Shown here: positions 49,540 to 58,637 of the stretch, in pieces
Numbering within the stretch: the first letter of the stretch is position 1
Layout of the letters: every line of letters begins with the position of its first letter
Source of the DNA: Salinarimonas sp.
GTDB lineage: Bacteria > Pseudomonadota > Alphaproteobacteria > Rhizobiales > Beijerinckiaceae
Reading direction: 5' to 3'
Assembly: GCF_040111675.1 (NCBI RefSeq)
Contig: NZ_CP157794.1
Coordinates: forward strand, 5,289,494 to 5,353,493
Length of the DNA stretch: 64,000 nt
Program-made: the position numbers and the translations under genes
Notes under the pieces: model-generated
The model's database searches: none
Seen by the model: only the letters and a program-made list of their open reading frames with translations
What the model was told of the DNA's origin: nothing

Positions 49540-52500
49540 ATGGCCTGGAAGCATCGCGATCCGTGGGCCCGCGCGCCCCACACGCTGGCGCTGGAGCCGC
49601 GCATCATGTTCGATGCGGCGGGTGCGGCGACGTACGCCGATGTGTCCCAGCCCGAACCGGCGCCAACGGATGACGGCGGGATTGCCTCCGAGCAGACCGA
49701 TCGTGTCGAGGTCGTGTTCGTCGACCCGTCGGTCGACGGGTACGAGGACATCATCGCAGGCGTCGACCCGTCGACCGAGATTCACATACTCAGTGGAGAG
49801 CAGGACGCCCTGTTGGAGATGGCCGCTTACCTGGACGGCCGGGCCGGTATCGACGCCGTGCATGTCGTCAGTCACGGAGACGTGGGGCAACTCGCCTTTT
49901 CGACTGGGGTCGTCGACGGCGGCGACCTTTCCGGCTATGCGGACGCCCTCATGCAAATCGGAGCGGCTCTCTCCGAAGACGGCGACTTGCTGCTGTACGG
50001 CTGTTACGTGGGCGGATCGGGCGAGGGACAGGCCTTTATCGATGGACTCGCCGCCATGACGGGCGCCGATGTCGCCGCTTCATCCGATCTGACGGGAGCC
50101 GCGGACCTCGGGGGCGATTGGAATCTCGAGAATTCGACCGGAAGCATCGAGGACAGCAATGTCACAGCGGCGTTTTCGGCGTCCCTGTTCGCGTCCGTGC
50201 TGCTGCCTGCCGACGAGAATTTCGACTCTCGCACGCTCGGCGTGACCGGCTCGAGCACCGTGAACTTCGGCGATTTCACGTTCTCTGGAAACGGGTCTAC
50301 CAACTTTGAGATTTTCGCTGCCGGTCCGATCGGCGGCGGAGGCGACCGCGCCTTGAGGTTCGATAGCACGTTCGCTGGAGATGTCACCGAATTTACGTTC
50401 GGATCGACGGATGGAAGTAATTTTCAAGTAGAATCCTTGCAGGTTTATTTCTTCAATCCGCAAGATTTGACGGTAGAAGGTATCAGAGATGGTGTGGTCG
50501 TCAATTCAGCCAGTTTCACCTCTTCGGCGGGTACGTACGGCGGAATCACGTACTCCGAGACGGCGTCCTTCGTCGGCACCATGTCCTTCTCGGGATGGAG
50601 CAATATCGACACGCTTCGATTTACGCCGCGGGCCGGCACGACCTTTGTCGATTTCGATCTCGACGACATCAATGTGTCGGCTGTCCCCAATGCTCCACCG
50701 ACCGTAACCGCCAGTTCGGGTGCTGTGGCTTTCACCGAAGACGACGGCCCGGTGACCGTCGACAACAGTCTGCTGATCAGCGACCCGAATTCGGATACGA
50801 TCTCCGGGGCGACGGTACAGATCACCGGCAACTACCAGAACGGCGCAGACATCCTCGCGGTCACGGACGCGCACGGCATTACGTCCAGCTGGAACGCCGT
50901 ATCAGGTGTGCTGACGCTCTCCGGCACCGCTAGCGAGGCAGAGTATCAAGCCGTTCTGCGCACGCTCACCTTCTCCAACGCGAGCGACGCACCGACGATC
51001 GCGACGCGCACGCTGACCTATTCCGTCACCGATACGGGCTCGGGCTCCCCCGGCACGGCGACGCGCGACGTGACCGTCGCGGCGTCGAACGACCCCCCCG
51101 TCCTCGACGACACGGGCACCCCGACGCTGACCCCGATCTCCGAGGACCCGTCCGCCAATCCCGGCACCTCCGTGGCGGACATCGTGGTGAACGGCTCGAT
51201 CACCGATCCGGACGGGACCGCGGCGGAGGCGATCGCCATCTTCGGCGTCGACGACGCGAACGGGACCTGGGAGTTCTCGATCAACGGCGGGGCCAACTGG
51301 ACGACGATCGCCGGCGTCTCGGCCACGAACGCGCTGACGCTCGCGCCGACGGCGCTGGTGCGCTTCGTGCCGAACGCGGACTTCAACGGCACGGCGACGT
51401 TCGCCTTCCGGGCCTGGGACCAGTCCACCGGCACGAACGGCGGCACGGCGGACACGACCGGCGCCGGGACGGGGAGTTCCGCCTTCTCCGGCGCCACCGA
51501 CACGGCCTCGATCACCGTGAACGCGGTGAACGACGCGCCGGTGCTGAATCCGGCCGTCTCGCCGACGCTCGTCACCATCAGCGAGGACCCGGGCGCGCCG
51601 GTGAACGGCTCGCTCGCGGGCGCGACGCAGGTCTCGGGCCTGCTCGGCGGGGTGACGGACGTCGATTCCGGCACGATCGGCGTGGCGATCACCGGCGCGA
51701 GCGCGCAGGGCACGCTGTGGTATTCGCTCGACGGCGGCGCGAGCTGGACCCAGGCCACGGGCCTCGGCGCGGCGAACGCGCTGCTGCTGACCGGGTCGCA
51801 CCACGTCTATTTTCAGCCGAACGCCGACGTGAACGGCACGATCTCGGACGCGGTGACCTTCCGCGCCTGGGACCAGACCACGGGCGCGGCCGGGAACACC
51901 GTCGACCCCGGCGCGGGCGGCGGCTCCACGGCCTTCTCCACCGCCTCCGACACCGCGGCGGTGACGGTCACCGCCGTCAACGACGCGCCGGTCAACGCCG
52001 TGCCGGGCGCGCAGGCGACGAACGAGGACACGGCGCTCGTGTTCTCGACGGGCGCCGGCAACGCCATCACGGTCTCCGACGTGGACGGCGGCTCGCTGAC
52101 GGTGACCCTGTCGGTGACCAACGGCGTGCTGACCCTGTCGGGCACGGCCGGGCTCGCCTTCGGCACGGGCGACGGCGCCTCCGACGCGACGATGACCTTC
52201 ACGGGCACGGTCGCCGCCGTCAACGCGGCGCTCGAGGGGCTGACCTATACGCCGAGCACGGACTATTCGGGCGCGGACACGCTCTCGATCACCACCTCCG
52301 ACGGCGGCCTGCAAGACGCCGACACGGTCGCGATCACCGTGAACGCGGTGAACGACGCGCCGGCGCTCGACGCGAGCCAGTCGCCGACGCTGACCGGGAT
52401 CTCGGAGGATCCGGGCGCGCCGGTGAACGGCTCGCTCGCCGGCGCGACGCAGGTCTCGGCGCTGCTCGGCGGGGCGTCCGACGTCGACACGGGGTCGCTC

Positions 52501-55500
52501 GGCGCGGCGATCACCGGCGTCAGCGCGCAGGGCACGCTGTGGTACTCGACCGATTCCGGCGCGACCTGGACGCAGGCGGCCGGCCTCGGCGCGGCGAACG
52601 CGCTGCTGCTGACGGGGGCGCATCACGTCTATTTCCAGCCGAACGCCGACGTGAACGGCACGATCTCGGACGCGGTGACCTTCCGCGCCTGGGACCAGAC
52701 CACGGGCGTGGCCGGGAACACCGTCGACCCCGGCGCAGGCGGCGGCTCCACGGCCTTCTCCGCCGCCTCCGACACCGCGGCGGTGACGGTGGCCTCGGTC
52801 AACGACGCGCCGGTCGTCGGCGCGCCCGGCGCGCAGGCGACGAACGAGGACACGGCGCTCGTGTTCTCGACGGGCGCCGGCAACGCCATCACGGTTTCCG
52901 ACGCCGAGGCGACGCTGATGTTCGTCACCCTGTCGGTGACCAACGGGCAGCTGACGCTCGCGACGACGGCGGGGCTGTCGTTCACGAGCGGGGCCGACGG
53001 CACGGCGTCGATGAACTTCACCGGCTCGCCCGCCGCCATCAACGCGGCGCTGGACGGCATGACCTATACGCCGAACGGGAACTATTCCGGCGCCGACACC
53101 CTGCAGATCACGGCGAGCGACCTCGCCAGCGGCTCCGGGGGCCTCGCGCTCGTGGACGACGCCGATATCGGCATCACCGTGAACGCGGTGAACGACGCGC
53201 CCGCGCTCGACGCGGGCCAGTCGCCCACGCTGACCGGGATCTCGGAGGATCCGGGCGCGCCGGTGAACGGCTCGCTCGCCGGCGCGACGCAGGTCTCGGC
53301 GCTGCTCGGCGGGGCGTCCGACGTCGACACGGGGTCGCTCGGCGCGGCGATCACCGGCGTCAGCGCGCAGGGCACGCTGTGGTACTCGACCGATTCCGGC
53401 GCGACCTGGACGCAGGCGGCCGGCCTCGGCGCGGCGAACGCGCTGCTGCTGACGGGGTCGCACCACGTCTATTTCCAGCCGAACGCCGACGTGAACGGCA
53501 CGATCGCCGACGCGGTGACCTTCCGCGCCTGGGACCAGACCACGGGCGCGGCGGGCAGCACCGTCGACCCCGGCGCGGGTGGCGGCTCCACGGCCTTCTC
53601 CGCCGCCTCCGACACCGCGGCGGTGACGGTGGCCTCGGTCAACGACGCGCCCACCATCGCCGGCGCCGTGAACACGACGGCGCTCCTCGACACCGCCGGC
53701 GCGCAGACGATCTTCTCCGGCGTGACGATCGCCGACGTGGACGCGGGCGAGACCGATCTCGTGGTCGAGGTGCGGCTGTCGAACCCGGCGGCGGGCACGC
53801 TCTCGGGCGGCGGCTTCGTCGATGTCGGCGGGGGCGTCTACCGCCTCTCCGGCGTGACGGCGGCGGCGGCGACGACGGCGCTCGATGCGCTGGCCTTCAC
53901 GCCCACCGCGAACGCCGCGGACGCGGGCGCAACCGTGCAGACGACGTTCACCCTGGCGGTGAACGACCAGACCGCGGCCGAGGTGACGGACACCTCCGCC
54001 GCGCTGACGATCACCGGCGTCAACGACGCGCCGACGGTGGGCGGCGTGAACGACGACAGCTCGGGCGTGGTCGCGGGCGGGGGCTTCCAGGACGTGACGC
54101 TCCTCGACGACGCGACGGTGTCCAACGTCGATTCCGTCGATTACGACGGCGGCTTCCTGACGATCACGCAGGGATCGGGCACGACCAACGGTTTCTGGGG
54201 CCTCGACGGCGTGGGGGCGACCTCCGGCGGCGACGGGACGATCGCGGCCGGCGAGACGATCTTCGTGGGCGGCGTGGCGATTGGCACGGTGCATGCGACC
54301 GACGACGGACAGGGCGGCAACACGCTGCGGATCGCCCTGAACGGCGACGCGACGAACGGCCGGGTGCAGGCGTTGCTACAGGCGCTGACCTACGACGCGC
54401 CCTCGGGGCTCGGCGACCGCGGCTTCACGCTGACGCTCGACGACGGCGACGGCACGGCGAGCGGCGGCGACGCGGACGCGACGGCGGGCTTCACGATCGC
54501 GGTGACGCCGAACCCGCCGACGGTCGGCGGGCTCGACGGGGATCTCGTCACCTATACCGAGCAGGGCGGGCCGGTCGCGCTCGATCTCGGCGCGAACGCC
54601 ACCGTGACGGATGCCGATTCCGCGAATTTCGGCGGCGGCGCCCTCACGATCGCCTACCAGGCCGGCCAGCAGGCCGAGGACCGACTGGTGATCGTCGCCG
54701 GCGGCGACGTCTCGCTCACGGGCTCCGACGTCACGATCGCGGGCGTCGGCGTGATCGGCACGATCCGCGCCGGCGCGACGGGCGCCTCCGGCGAGAGCCT
54801 GATCATCGACCTGAACGCCGCCGCCACGCCCGCGGCGGTGCAGACGCTGCTGCGCGCGGTCTCCTACGACAATGCCGGCGGCGACACGCCCACGGCCGGC
54901 GACCGCACGCTGCGCGTCACGATCACCGACGCCGCCGCGCCGAACGGCGCGCCCAGCGCGGCCGCGGACGTCACCGTGCGTGTCGCATCCGTCGACGACG
55001 CGCCGACGGTGGGCGGGCTCGCGCTCGGGCAGGGCGTGAACGACGACGCGACGCTGACGCCGTTCGCCGGTGCGACGATCGGGGACGTGGACAGCACGAA
55101 CGTCACCGTGGCGGTGACCTTGGACGACGCGGCGAAGGGGTCCTTCACCACGCTCGCGGGCTTCACCGACGCGGGCGGGGGCGTCTACACCTTCACCGGC
55201 ACGCCGGCGGCGGCGCAGGCGGCCCTGCAGGGGCTCGTCTTCTCGCCGACGGAGAACCGCGTCGCGCCCGGCGCGACGGAGACGACGACCTTCACGGTGG
55301 AGGTCTCCGACGGCACGACCACGACGTCCGGCACGGCGAGCGTGGTCTCGACCTCGATCAACGACGCGCCGGTCCTCGACGCCTCCCAGTCGCCGACCCT
55401 GACCACGATCGCGGAGGACGCCTCGGCGCCGACGAACGGCTCTCTCGCCGGGGCGACGCAGGTCTCCGCGCTGCTCGGCGGGACGCTCGATGCGGATGCG

Positions 55501-58500
55501 GGATCGAGCCTGGGCGCGGCGATCGTCGGCGCGAGCGCGCAGGGAACGCTGTGGTACTCGACGGACGGCGGCGCGAGCTGGACGCAGGCCGCCGGCCTCG
55601 GCGCCGCGTCCGCGCTGCTCCTGCGGGGGACGGATCACGTCTACTTCCAGCCCGCCGCCAACGTGAACGGCGTCATCGCCGATGCGGTCACCTTCCGCGC
55701 CTGGGACCAGACCTCCGGCGCGGCTGGAGCGACGGCGGACACGACGACGAACGGCGGGACGACGGCGTTCTCGGCCGCCACGGACACTGCGGCGGCGGCG
55801 GTGACGGCCGTCGACGACGCGCCGACGGTGGGCGGGCTCGCGCTCGGGCAGGGCGTGAACGACGACGCGACGCTGACGCCCTTCGCGGGTGCGACGATCG
55901 GGGACGTGGACAGCGCGAACGTCACCGTGACGGTGACCTTGGACGACGCGGCGAAGGGGTCCTTCACCACGCTCGCGGGCTTCACCGACGCGGGCGGGGG
56001 CGTCTACACCTTCACCGGCACGCCGGCGGCGGCGCAGGCGGCCCTGCAGGGGCTCGTCTTCTCGCCGACGGAGAACCGCGTCGCGCCCGGCGCGACGGAG
56101 ACGACGACCTTCACGGTGGAGGTCTCCGACGGCACGACCACGACGTCCGGCACGGCGAGCGTGGTCTCGACCTCGATCAACGACGCGCCGGTCCTCGACG
56201 CCTCCCAGTCGCCGACCCTGACCACGATCGCGGAGGACGCCTCGGCGCCGACGAACGGCTCTCTCGCCGGGGCGACGCAGGTCTCCGCGCTGCTCGGCGG
56301 GGCGCTCGATGCGGATGCGGGATCGAGCCTGGGCGCGGCGATCGTCGGCGCGAGCGCGCAGGGAACGCTGTGGTACTCGACGGACGGCGGCGCGAGCTGG
56401 ACGCAGGCCGCCGGCCTCGGCGCCGCGTCCGCGCTGCTCCTGCGGGGGACGGATCACGTCTACTTCCAGCCCGCCGCCAACGTGAACGGCGTCATCGCCG
56501 ATGCGGTCACCTTCCGCGCCTGGGACCAGACCTCCGGCGCGGCTGGAGCGACGGCGGACACGACGACGAACGGCGGGACGACGGCGTTCTCGGCCGCCAC
56601 GGACACTGCGGCGGCGGCGGTGACGGCCGTCGACGACGCGCCGACGGTGGGCGGGCTCGCGCTCGGGCAGGGCGTGAACGACGACGCGACGCTGACGCCC
56701 TTCGCGGGTGCGACGATCGGGGACGTGGACAGCGCGAACGTCACCGTGACGGTGACCTTGGACGACGCGGCGAAGGGGTCCTTCACCACGCTCGCGGGCT
56801 TCACCGACGCGGGCGGGGGCGTCTACACCTTCACCGGCACGCCGGCGGCGGCGCAGGCGGCCCTGCAGGGGCTCGTCTTCTCGCCGACGGAGAACCGCGT
56901 CGCGCCCGGCGCGACGGAGACGACGACCTTCACGGTGGAGGTCTCCGACGGCACGACCACGGCGTCCGGCACGGCGAGCGTGGTCTCGACCTCGATCAAC
57001 GACGCGCCGACGGCGACCGGCTTCGTCGCGGGCGTGGAGGTCACGGACAAGACGACGACAACGCCTTTCTCGGGCGTCGTGATAGCCGATCCGGATACGG
57101 GGCAGCCGTTGACGATCACCGTGACGCTGGACGACGCCGCGCGCGGCGGGTTCACGGCGGCCTCGCTGGCGGCCTCGGGCTTCGCGGATGCGGGCGGCGG
57201 TGTGTACACGCTCACCGCGGCGAACGCCGCCGCGGCGCAGGCGGCGCTGCGCGCGCTCGTGTTCCAGCCGACGGAAAACCGCGTCGCTCCGGGCTCGACC
57301 GAAACGACGCGGTTCACGGTCGCCGTGACGGACGGCGTCGGTCCTGCGGCGACGGACAGCACGACCACCGTGGTTTCGACGTCCGTCAACGACGCGCCGA
57401 CGGCTACGGTCGCGATTCCGCCTCAGGAAGCGCGGGTCGGCGAGCCCTTCGGTCTCGTCCTGCCCGCGGGCCTGTTCACCGACGTGGACGCCGGCGACGC
57501 GCCGGGGCTCACGGTCGAGAACCTTCCGCCCGGGCTCGTCTTCGACGCGGCGACCCGGACGGTCTCGGGAGTTCTGACCACGCCGATTCCCGAGGGGACG
57601 ACCTTCACCATCGTCGCTACCGACGGCTTCGGCGGCCGCACGGCGATCGCCGTCGCGCTCACGGGTCTGCCGGCCGAGAGCGTGCCGGATCCGGTATCCG
57701 ACGTGGAGCCGCCGCCCTCCGATCCGCCGCCGCCGCCGGTGCAGATCGATCCGCCGCCGTCGCCGGCGCCGGTCGTGCCGGAGCCGCCGCCGCCGCCGGA
57801 GGATTTCGGCGGCCCCCGCGCGGGCGTGCCGATGCCGGAGCCGATGACGATCTCGCCGTCGACCCTCGATCCCGTGACGCCGCGGCCGAGCTTCTTCCTG
57901 GCGCCGTCGGGCGCTGGCGACGTCCCCGGCTTCGGCATCCGGGCGGGCGATTCGATCGGCGCATTCACGTTCGGCGGGGCGACGCGGGTCGTCGATCTCA
58001 CCTTGCCGCCCTCGACCTTCGTGGTGGAGAACCCGAGCGCCCAGGTGCTGGTGGGCGCGATTCTCGCGGACGGCTCTCCGCTGCCGGCCTGGCTGTCGTT
58101 CGACCCGACCACCGGGACCTTCAGCGGCACCGTGCCGGAAGGCTTCACCGGGCGCCTCGAGGTGGTGGTTACCGCGACCCTGCCGAGCGGCGAATCGGCC
58201 TCGACCACCGTCGTCCTGGAGGTCGAGGCGGCCGAGGGCGAGGCGGCTCCCCCTGAGGGAACGCCTGCCGGCGAGGAGGGAAGCCAGCAGCAGGGGGCGA
58301 TCGTCCCAGAACTGGAAGTAGAGACCGCGACGGCCGAGCCCGCTACGCAGGGTAAGCCGGCCTTCACCGAAGCCGTGAAGGCCGCAAGTCGTGGCGCTTG
58401 GGCAACACAGGGCCAGCAATTGCTGGCGGACCTGATTGCGGTCTTGCCTGAGGACCGACCCTCGGGCGACATAGCGGGCGATGCGCGCAGCGGCAGGGAA

Positions 58501-58509
58501 GCGGCCTGA
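49540..58509 (+). CDS. Giant LEPR-motif/DUF4347 cadherin-Ig repeat adhesin
   Basis: A 2,989-residue, strongly acidic, secreted-type protein. Order: LEPRIMFDAA motif (residues 18-27); DUF4347 domain (about 57-225) with His112 in VVSHGDVGQ and Cys155 in LLLYGCYVGGSG; a beta-rich domain (225-385); then many cadherin-like and T1SS-143/VCBS-like repeats up to about 2615, each joined by a VNDAP-type linker. An Ig-like domain (2617-2710), a Pro-rich linker (2714-2767) and a last Ig-like domain (2817-2897) follow. No RTX nonapeptides were seen. I chose ATG 49540 (GGAG upstream); ATG 49507 is possible. TolC/HlyD-like exporter genes follow. A surface adhesin role is inferred. Confidence 0.9.
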   Translation: MAWKHRDPWARAPHTLALEPRIMFDAAGAATYADVSQPEPAPTDDGGIASEQTDRVEVVFVDPSVDGYEDIIAGVDPSTEIHILSGEQDALLEMAAYLDGRAGIDAVHVVSHGDVGQLAFSTGVVDGGDLSGYADALMQIGAALSEDGDLLLYGCYVGGSGEGQAFIDGLAAMTGADVAASSDLTGAADLGGDWNLENSTGSIEDSNVTAAFSASLFASVLLPADENFDSRTLGVTGSSTVNFGDFTFSGNGSTNFEIFAAGPIGGGGDRALRFDSTFAGDVTEFTFGSTDGSNFQVESLQVYFFNPQDLTVEGIRDGVVVNSASFTSSAGTYGGITYSETASFVGTMSFSGWSNIDTLRFTPRAGTTFVDFDLDDINVSAVPNAPPTVTASSGAVAFTEDDGPVTVDNSLLISDPNSDTISGATVQITGNYQNGADILAVTDAHGITSSWNAVSGVLTLSGTASEAEYQAVLRTLTFSNASDAPTIATRTLTYSVTDTGSGSPGTATRDVTVAASNDPPVLDDTGTPTLTPISEDPSANPGTSVADIVVNGSITDPDGTAAEAIAIFGVDDANGTWEFSINGGANWTTIAGVSATNALTLAPTALVRFVPNADFNGTATFAFRAWDQSTGTNGGTADTTGAGTGSSAFSGATDTASITVNAVNDAPVLNPAVSPTLVTISEDPGAPVNGSLAGATQVSGLLGGVTDVDSGTIGVAITGASAQGTLWYSLDGGASWTQATGLGAANALLLTGSHHVYFQPNADVNGTISDAVTFRAWDQTTGAAGNTVDPGAGGGSTAFSTASDTAAVTVTAVNDAPVNAVPGAQATNEDTALVFSTGAGNAITVSDVDGGSLTVTLSVTNGVLTLSGTAGLAFGTGDGASDATMTFTGTVAAVNAALEGLTYTPSTDYSGADTLSITTSDGGLQDADTVAITVNAVNDAPALDASQSPTLTGISEDPGAPVNGSLAGATQVSALLGGASDVDTGSLGAAITGVSAQGTLWYSTDSGATWTQAAGLGAANALLLTGAHHVYFQPNADVNGTISDAVTFRAWDQTTGVAGNTVDPGAGGGSTAFSAASDTAAVTVASVNDAPVVGAPGAQATNEDTALVFSTGAGNAITVSDAEATLMFVTLSVTNGQLTLATTAGLSFTSGADGTASMNFTGSPAAINAALDGMTYTPNGNYSGADTLQITASDLASGSGGLALVDDADIGITVNAVNDAPALDAGQSPTLTGISEDPGAPVNGSLAGATQVSALLGGASDVDTGSLGAAITGVSAQGTLWYSTDSGATWTQAAGLGAANALLLTGSHHVYFQPNADVNGTIADAVTFRAWDQTTGAAGSTVDPGAGGGSTAFSAASDTAAVTVASVNDAPTIAGAVNTTALLDTAGAQTIFSGVTIADVDAGETDLVVEVRLSNPAAGTLSGGGFVDVGGGVYRLSGVTAAAATTALDALAFTPTANAADAGATVQTTFTLAVNDQTAAEVTDTSAALTITGVNDAPTVGGVNDDSSGVVAGGGFQDVTLLDDATVSNVDSVDYDGGFLTITQGSGTTNGFWGLDGVGATSGGDGTIAAGETIFVGGVAIGTVHATDDGQGGNTLRIALNGDATNGRVQALLQALTYDAPSGLGDRGFTLTLDDGDGTASGGDADATAGFTIAVTPNPPTVGGLDGDLVTYTEQGGPVALDLGANATVTDADSANFGGGALTIAYQAGQQAEDRLVIVAGGDVSLTGSDVTIAGVGVIGTIRAGATGASGESLIIDLNAAATPAAVQTLLRAVSYDNAGGDTPTAGDRTLRVTITDAAAPNGAPSAAADVTVRVASVDDAPTVGGLALGQGVNDDATLTPFAGATIGDVDSTNVTVAVTLDDAAKGSFTTLAGFTDAGGGVYTFTGTPAAAQAALQGLVFSPTENRVAPGATETTTFTVEVSDGTTTTSGTASVVSTSINDAPVLDASQSPTLTTIAEDASAPTNGSLAGATQVSALLGGTLDADAGSSLGAAIVGASAQGTLWYSTDGGASWTQAAGLGAASALLLRGTDHVYFQPAANVNGVIADAVTFRAWDQTSGAAGATADTTTNGGTTAFSAATDTAAAAVTAVDDAPTVGGLALGQGVNDDATLTPFAGATIGDVDSANVTVTVTLDDAAKGSFTTLAGFTDAGGGVYTFTGTPAAAQAALQGLVFSPTENRVAPGATETTTFTVEVSDGTTTTSGTASVVSTSINDAPVLDASQSPTLTTIAEDASAPTNGSLAGATQVSALLGGALDADAGSSLGAAIVGASAQGTLWYSTDGGASWTQAAGLGAASALLLRGTDHVYFQPAANVNGVIADAVTFRAWDQTSGAAGATADTTTNGGTTAFSAATDTAAAAVTAVDDAPTVGGLALGQGVNDDATLTPFAGATIGDVDSANVTVTVTLDDAAKGSFTTLAGFTDAGGGVYTFTGTPAAAQAALQGLVFSPTENRVAPGATETTTFTVEVSDGTTTASGTASVVSTSINDAPTATGFVAGVEVTDKTTTTPFSGVVIADPDTGQPLTITVTLDDAARGGFTAASLAASGFADAGGGVYTLTAANAAAAQAALRALVFQPTENRVAPGSTETTRFTVAVTDGVGPAATDSTTTVVSTSVNDAPTATVAIPPQEARVGEPFGLVLPAGLFTDVDAGDAPGLTVENLPPGLVFDAATRTVSGVLTTPIPEGTTFTIVATDGFGGRTAIAVALTGLPAESVPDPVSDVEPPPSDPPPPPVQIDPPPSPAPVVPEPPPPPEDFGGPRAGVPMPEPMTISPSTLDPVTPRPSFFLAPSGAGDVPGFGIRAGDSIGAFTFGGATRVVDLTLPPSTFVVENPSAQVLVGAILADGSPLPAWLSFDPTTGTFSGTVPEGFTGRLEVVVTATLPSGESASTTVVLEVEAAEGEAAPPEGTPAGEEGSQQQGAIVPELEVETATAEPATQGKPAFTEAVKAASRGAWATQGQQLLADLIAVLPEDRPSGDIAGDARSGREAA
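52360..53650 (+). repeat. Near-identical 450-bp repeats spaced 840 bp inside the adhesin gene
   Basis: The copies at about 52360-52810 and 53200-53650 differ at only a few bases by eye (for example C/G at 53226 and T/G near 53458). A third, more diverged copy lies at 51540-51990. Each encodes one T1SS-143-like domain (ISEDPGAPVNGSLAGATQVS ... YFQPNADVNGTI). Confidence 0.9.
54991..57009 (+). repeat. Tandem 819-bp repeats inside the adhesin gene (2.5 copies)
   Basis: Units run 54991-55809 and 55810-56628, with a partial third at 56629-57009. The period is exactly 819 bp (273 residues) and mismatches are few. Each unit encodes a PTVGGLALGQGVNDDATLTP domain plus a T1SS-143-like domain; the partial unit has only the first. 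This points to recent duplication by unequal exchange. Confidence 0.93.
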
Positions 58510-58562
58510 CCGACCGGACTCCCGGCGCGGATCGCGTTGCGTTCACGCCGAAACAGCCAGGG

Positions 58563-58585
58563 CGGCGACCGTCGGGTCGTCGCCG
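58563..58585. other. Hairpin between the adhesin and TolC-like genes
   Basis: CGGCGAC (58563-58569) and GTCGCCG (58579-58585) form a 7-bp stem with a 9-nt loop, followed by AAAAAGG rather than a T run on the plus strand. It may reduce read-through or mark an RNA-processing site between the two genes. Weak evidence. Confidence 0.35.
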
Positions 58586-58637
58586 AAAAAGGGACACGGG
58601 CGTCGACCTCGGCGCACCGTCGAGGGTTTGCGCGCAC

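Noticed and set aside
51717..58256. A long frame on the plus strand in another phase of the adhesin gene
   Set aside because: Composition is almost only Arg, Gly, Asp and Ala, as expected for a shifted reading of GC-rich repeats. The sense frame encodes recognisable domains.
54376..58419. A very long open frame antisense to the adhesin gene (over 1,300 codons)
   Set aside because: It is Arg/Gly/Asp-rich, mirrors the repeat structure of the sense gene, and has no domain or ribosome binding site. High GC makes long antisense frames common.
49540..58509. RTX-type adhesin
   Set aside because: No GGxGxDxxx nonapeptide runs were found; the repeats are cadherin/Ig/T1SS-143-like.
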